A DNA stretch of 64,000 nucleotides, taken from Actinomyces sp. oral taxon 171 str. F0337. GTDB lineage: Bacteria > Actinomycetota > Actinomycetes > Actinomycetales > Actinomycetaceae. A model generated the notes under the pieces. It was not told where the DNA came from and made no database searches. It was given only the letters and a program-made list of their open reading frames with translations. Position 1 is the stretch's first letter; each line of letters opens with the position of its first letter. The translations under genes and the position numbers were made by a program. Shown here piece by piece: positions 60,626 to 64,000 of the stretch. Where the stretch lies: the NCBI RefSeq assembly GCF_005696555.1, contig NZ_CP040005.1:3033490-3097489 (forward strand), read 5' to 3'.

Positions 60626-61249
60626 TCAGGCCTGCTCCGAAGCGGAGTCGTCAGCCGCATCGTTGACGTCGGCCTTGTCGACAGCCTGTTCATCATTCTC
60701 ATCGGCGGGCAGGACCACGACGTATCGGTGCGGCTCGGCGCCCTCGGACTCGGAGACCAGTCCGGCGGCGGCAACGACGTCGTGACACACCTTGCGCTCG
60801 AAGGGGTTCATCGGCTCCAGGCTGACGGCCTCTCCCGAAGTGAGCACCTTGGTGACCGCCTCCTGGGCGACCTTGGTGAGCTCGACACGACGGTCAGCGC
60901 GGTAGCCGTTGATGTCGAGCATGAGGCGGGAACGGTTGCCGGTGCGGGCCTGAACCGCGAGGCGGGTCAGCTCCTGAACGGATTCCAGCACCTCTCCGTC
61001 GCGTCCGACGAGGTCGGCGAGCTCGCGCTCATCGCCCTCCTCGGAGGCGACCACGGCAATGGAGGCGCGCCCGTGATCGATGTCGATATCGATATCGCCG
61101 CCCAGGTCGGCGATATCGAGGAGCTCCTCCAGGTAGTCGGCGCCGATCTCGCCCTCCTCCTCGAGGCGCGAGACGGTGTTGCTCACGGGGCGGCTCACGG
61201 CCTCCTCCGCTGACTGCTGGGAGGAGTCGTTACTGTGCTGCTCACTCAT
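60626..61249 (-). CDS. jag: Jag/KhpB-type single-stranded nucleic acid binding R3H protein
   Basis: 207-aa RNA-binding protein (KH plus R3H). After an acidic N-terminus, the KH-type region (DIDIDIDHGRASIAVVASEEGDERELADLVGRDGEVLESVQELTRL) is followed by the R3H domain (LMLDINGYRADRRVELTKVAQEAV...EPMNPFERKVCHDVV) and another acidic tail. The ATG at 61249 is chosen because the family sequence starts there; the longer frame to 61780 lies antisense-like inside yidC. Sits between yidC and rsmG as usual. Confidence 0.95.
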   Translation of the reverse strand: MSEQHSNDSSQQSAEEAVSRPVSNTVSRLEEEGEIGADYLEELLDIADLGGDIDIDIDHGRASIAVVASEEGDERELADLVGRDGEVLESVQELTRLAVQARTGNRSRLMLDINGYRADRRVELTKVAQEAVTKVLTSGEAVSLEPMNPFERKVCHDVVAAAGLVSESEGAEPHRYVVVLPADENDEQAVDKADVNDAADDSASEQA

Positions 61250-61301
61250 AATGTCATCCGTATCTGTGATGGGAACCGGGTTCGTCGCCGCTGAGCGAGC
61301 C

Positions 61302-62495
61302 TCAGCGGTTGCGCTTCTTCTTGGCCTGGACCTTGCGTCGGGCCGCCGCCTCGCGACGCTGGCGGGCTCGGCGCTCATATCGACGTCGAGCGATCTCCTC
61401 ATCGCTGAGGCCACCACTCTTGGACGACGTCGACTCCTTCGCCTCGTCCTCGTCCTCGATCTGCTCGACATCGGAGTCGTCAGCGAGGTCGGCAGAGGCA
61501 TCGCTGCGGGACTCGCCGTAACCGCCGGCCTTCTTCTGCCGGTTCTTGCGCACCGGCTGCACCCGCTGGCCTCCGGTACGGCCCTCGGCCTCGGCCTTGG
61601 CGACCGCCTCAGCCCTTTCCTCCTCCTCCAGGGAGGGCAGTCCCTTGCGCGCCCGCTTGGCATTGATGCGGGCGCGGTACTTCTTCTCGGCCTCACTGCC
61701 GGGTGCGGGCATGTTGCGGATGGTGAAGAACTGCTGACCCATGGTCCACAAGTTGGAGACGACCCAGTAGACGAGCACACCGATCTGGAAGTTGACGCCG
61801 GAGACGGCGAAGATCACCGGCATCACGTACAGCATCATCCGCTGGGAACGGATCATGGGGTTGTCGGAGTTGAGGGACTCCGTCGACATGTTCTTCATCG
61901 ACAGCTGCGCCATGGTGTACCACTGCGTCACCGACATGATGATGATCATGGCGACCGTAACGATCTTGACCTGTGTGTCGGAGCTGCTCAGGAAGGAGGA
62001 GGACAGGCTGGCGCCGAAGACGCTGGAGGCCTGGACCTGCTCGGCCAGCTGCTGCGTGAGCGGACCGATCGAGGGACGGCCGTACTTGCCGGTGGCAACC
62101 GCACCCAAGGAGGCCAGCACGCGGAAGAGGGCGAAGAAGATGGGCATCTGCACCAGGATCGGCAGGCAGGAGGCCATGGGGTTGGTCCCGTGCTTGCGAT
62201 AGAGCGCCATCATCTCTTCGTTCATGCGCTGGCGCGACTCGGGGTCCTTCTTGCCCTTGTACTTGGCCTGAAGCGCCTGCAGCTCCGGCTGGAGGAGCTG
62301 CATCCCACGGGAGGCTCGGATCTGCTTGACGAACAGCGGCATGATGAGCAGCCGCACCACGATCGTCAGACCGATGATGGACAGCACCCAGGCGATACCC
62401 GGCCCATCGGGGAACCCGATGAGGACCAGGGCCTTGTGGATCGTGACCATGACCCAGGCCACGGCCACCTTGAGCGGCCACAGCAACGTGTCCAT
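61302..62495 (-). CDS. yidC: Membrane protein insertase YidC
   Basis: 397-aa Oxa1/YidC-type insertase. Five helices; TIVVRLLIMPLFVKQIRASRGMQLLQPELQALQAKYKGKKDPESRQRMNEEMMALYRKHGTNPMASCLPILVQMPIFFALFRVL is the classical core with the hydrophilic-groove Arg. The C-terminal tail of about 130 residues is highly charged and ends RRKVQAKKKRNR, suited to ribosome contact. It lies 95 bases after yidD, in the rpmH-rnpA-yidD-yidC-jag-rsmG order. Confidence 0.96.
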   Translation of the reverse strand: MDTLLWPLKVAVAWVMVTIHKALVLIGFPDGPGIAWVLSIIGLTIVVRLLIMPLFVKQIRASRGMQLLQPELQALQAKYKGKKDPESRQRMNEEMMALYRKHGTNPMASCLPILVQMPIFFALFRVLASLGAVATGKYGRPSIGPLTQQLAEQVQASSVFGASLSSSFLSSSDTQVKIVTVAMIIIMSVTQWYTMAQLSMKNMSTESLNSDNPMIRSQRMMLYVMPVIFAVSGVNFQIGVLVYWVVSNLWTMGQQFFTIRNMPAPGSEAEKKYRARINAKRARKGLPSLEEEERAEAVAKAEAEGRTGGQRVQPVRKNRQKKAGGYGESRSDASADLADDSDVEQIEDEDEAKESTSSKSGGLSDEEIARRRYERRARQRREAAARRKVQAKKKRNR

Positions 62496-62590
62496 CCGTA
62501 CTCCTTGTATGAGGGTTCTCGTGCGAGAGCGGTATCAGTGTGAGCTCAGGGTCTGAGCCGGCATCGTATCCATCGGTTCACCAGGTTCAG

Positions 62591-62875
62591 TCAGGGGTCC
62601 TCGACCGTGAACCTCGGAACGTCACGGGGATGGTGGTATCGCCACTGCCCCTTGTCCGGGACATGGTCGACTCCACCACGGGTCAACGGGTTGCATCGCA
62701 GCAGACGCCACAGGGCCAGCAGCGTGCCCTTGATCGGACCATGCACCTCCAGCGCGGTGACGGCATAGGCCGAGCACGTGGGGTGGTAACGGCAGGAGGC
62801 CGGCAGGGCCGGAGAGATGAAGCGCTGGTAGAAACGCACTGGAGCCAGGAGGGCTCGCGTCAACCACTCGCTCAT
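62591..62875 (-). CDS. yidD: Membrane protein insertion efficiency factor YidD
   Basis: 94-aa small membrane-associated protein. The signature [63 protein letters not shown] is complete, including the conserved cysteines. It assists YidC-dependent insertion. It starts 22 bases beyond the rnpA stop. Confidence 0.95.
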   Translation of the reverse strand: MSEWLTRALLAPVRFYQRFISPALPASCRYHPTCSAYAVTALEVHGPIKGTLLALWRLLRCNPLTRGGVDHVPDKGQWRYHHPRDVPRFTVEDP

Positions 62876-62897
62876 CGCTCACCCGCGACCGACCGGC

Positions 62898-63266
62898 TCA
62901 TCGCCGGTGCCCTTCGACCTGGCGCTCCCGGCACCGGCTCAGAAGCCGATCCAGGTCCCGTCCCAGGGTGGTGCTGTCGGCGCCGTCGGCACCTGCGAGT
63001 CCGCGCACGACGACACGGGTTCCCGGCTCGAGGGAGCCGACCCGCTGCGCCATGAGGGCTCTGACCCGGCGCTTGACGCGATTGCGGCGGGTCGCCAGCG
63101 GTATCTGCTTCTTGGGCACGACGACGCCGACGAGAGCCGGGGAGTCATCCCCTCTCCCGCCGGCGTGGTAGTGCACGACCAGCCTGCGATTCCCGCAACG
63201 CGTACCCCGACGAATCGCGGTAGTGAAGTCCTCACCCCGCGCTAGTCGGTGCGCCGCGCCGAGCAC
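62898..63266 (-). CDS. rnpA: Ribonuclease P protein component
   Basis: 122-aa protein subunit of RNase P, which matures tRNA 5' ends. The family core VVVPKKQIPLATRRNRVKRRVRAL with the basic RNR box is present. The N-terminus VLGAAHRLARGEDFTTAIRRG matches the family, so the GTG at 63266 is the start; the longer frame to 63368 would lie on top of rpmH. One base separates it from rpmH. Confidence 0.94.
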   Translation of the reverse strand: MLGAAHRLARGEDFTTAIRRGTRCGNRRLVVHYHAGGRGDDSPALVGVVVPKKQIPLATRRNRVKRRVRALMAQRVGSLEPGTRVVVRGLAGADGADSTTLGRDLDRLLSRCRERQVEGHRR

Positions 63267-63267
63267 C

Positions 63268-63405
63268 TCAGGCGGCGAGGCGAACGCGGCCCTTGCGGCG
63301 CCGCGAAGCGAGAACGGCACGGCCTGCGCGGGTGGACATGCGCTTGCGGAAGCCGTGCACCTTGGCACGACGACGGTTGTTCGGCTGGTAGGTCCGCTTG
63401 CTCAC
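63268..63405 (-). CDS. rpmH: Ribosomal protein L34
   Basis: 45-aa basic large-subunit protein: [38 protein letters not shown]. The GTG start at 63405 follows GCAGGAGTTAA and gives the exact family length. First gene left of oriC. Confidence 0.97.
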   Translation of the reverse strand: MSKRTYQPNNRRRAKVHGFRKRMSTRAGRAVLASRRRKGRVRLAA

Positions 63406-63675
63406 GGGCTTAACTCCTGCTTGAGGTGATCGGAACAGTGCATCGCGAGGTTCGCGGCACTGTCGCTCGTGCGGCTGCCCCATGGATCGGGACCTGACTC
63501 CGCGCGAACGTCTGCAACAGCCTACGTTTGGCCCTCTTGCCGGTCAAACGAATGTGGCCGACTGTGACCACTGTGACCGATGGCGTCATCCACAACCTCT
63601 TCACACGTCATCCACAACCAGGGTCGGCCCATATCCACCGCTGTGGGAAGAACTCCGTCCACAACCTTGCGGATA

Positions 63676-63684
63676 TGTGGATAA
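63676..63684 (-). promoter_or_regulatory. DnaA box, exact
   Basis: TGTGGATAA, the inverse of the consensus TTATCCACA. Confidence 0.9.
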
Positions 63685-63841
63685 CTCACTGATCTGTGTG
63701 TATCTTCTCAGAAGCCCCGTCAATGACGACACATCTGTCATTCCGTGGGCTCGCAACACATGATCGGAGCCACTCGCACCTACTTTTTTCAGAGTTTATT
63801 CTGAACGTTGTCTGTGAGTCATCGCTCTCTGTGTCCCCAGG

Positions 63842-63850
63842 TGTGGACAA
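63842..63850 (-). promoter_or_regulatory. DnaA box, TTGTCCACA type
   Basis: TGTGGACAA, inverse of TTGTCCACA, the form favoured by high-GC Actinobacteria. A near match follows at 63854. Confidence 0.88.
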
Positions 63851-64000
63851 GGCTGTGGAGAACCAGCATGATGGGACGCCCGGTCAGACCTTCCGGTTCG
63901 CCAGTTCCACACAACCCTGTCATCATCGACACAGGACCCGGCCGGCGTCGGTCGGGCTGCATTCACCGGGTTCATCAACCATTCCGATCAGGAGTCCGTC

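Larger units (their letters stand above)
63406..64000. other. oriC region (DnaA-box cluster), right end cut by window
   Basis: No gene in 595 bases. It holds two good DnaA boxes (63676-63684, 63842-63850) and several near matches to TTATCCACA: TCATCCACA at 63586 and 63608, CCGTCCACA at 63655, and inverse forms TGTGGGAAG at 63642 and TGTGGAGAA at 63854. An AT-rich stretch (ACTTTTTTCAGAGTTTATTC, 63782-63801) could be the unwinding element. The position between rpmH and the expected dnaA beyond the window matches actinobacterial oriC. Confidence 0.9.

Noticed and set aside
63796-63978. 60-codon minus-strand frame in the origin region
   Set aside because: It runs through DnaA boxes, has no domain and no ribosome site; the start of dnaA is expected beyond the window.

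Overview
This is a high-GC actinobacterial chromosome segment running into the replication origin. The right end carries rpmH, rnpA, yidD, yidC, jag, rsmG, parA and parB next to a DnaA-box-rich region. Further left lie the trxBA, murJ-pseudokinase, cca/NUDIX/DUF6049 and fhaAB-pstP-rodA-pbpA-pknAB blocks. This order matches the oriC-proximal region of Actinobacteria such as Mycobacterium. The presence of luxS and the absence of sigM- and cwlM-like genes between murJ and parB suggest an Actinomyces-like genus; that assignment is inferred, not proven.

Layout. 1-2661: end of a siderophore-iron ABC importer operon with a siderophore-interacting reductase. 2689-3524: HTH-MntA/HepT toxin-antitoxin pair behind a palindromic, probably leaderless promoter. 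3530-6283: AI-2E family membrane protein, alpha/beta hydrolase and luxS. 6284-8005: AlbA_2-type membrane protein between two copies of a dispersed repeat. 8006-11107: MMPL exporter and divergent TetR regulator. 11108-12735: AbiEi/Vsr-like gene flanked by two 146-bp direct repeats. 12736-16403: mtnN, HxlR/NmrA-like divergent pair, thiamine-binding protein, MerR/AhpD-like pair. 16404-21667: 21-bp inverted-repeat element, AspT/YidE-type transporter, cstA-ybdD, VanZ-like gene. 22032-31339: tRNA-Leu(CAG), then the Ser/Thr phospho-signalling and cell-elongation operon behind a leader with several hairpins. 31741-34095: serC-serA. 34339-39297: DUF4832 protein, GH36 enzyme and Gfo/Idh/MocA oxidoreductase. 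39307-53882: cca, NUDIX, DUF6049, MurJ-pseudokinase fusion, trxB, trxA, thrC, an aminotransferase and a D-Ala-D-Ala-ligase-like gene. 53883-57385: 3.5 kb without intact genes, holding ten parS-like sites and a decayed IS481-family element. 57386-63405: parB to rpmH on the minus strand. 63406-64000: oriC.

How the parts work together. MurJ flips lipid II and its fused pseudokinase is a known type of FhaA partner in mycobacteria. RodA and PbpA polymerise and cross-link peptidoglycan under control of PknA/PknB and PstP. MtnN and LuxS together convert S-adenosylhomocysteine to homocysteine and the AI-2 precursor. ParA/ParB and 14 parS-like sites form the origin segregation apparatus.

Most striking non-gene structures: a dense parS array in which three sites sit inside parA/parB and all encode the same peptide VSRET; a 77-bp MITE-like element with 16-bp terminal inverted repeats in three copies (one a 58-bp form); a 146-bp duplicated module with paired GTCC-N5-GGAC palindromes; a separate 21-bp inverted-repeat element; and two further dispersed repeat families in intergenic DNA.
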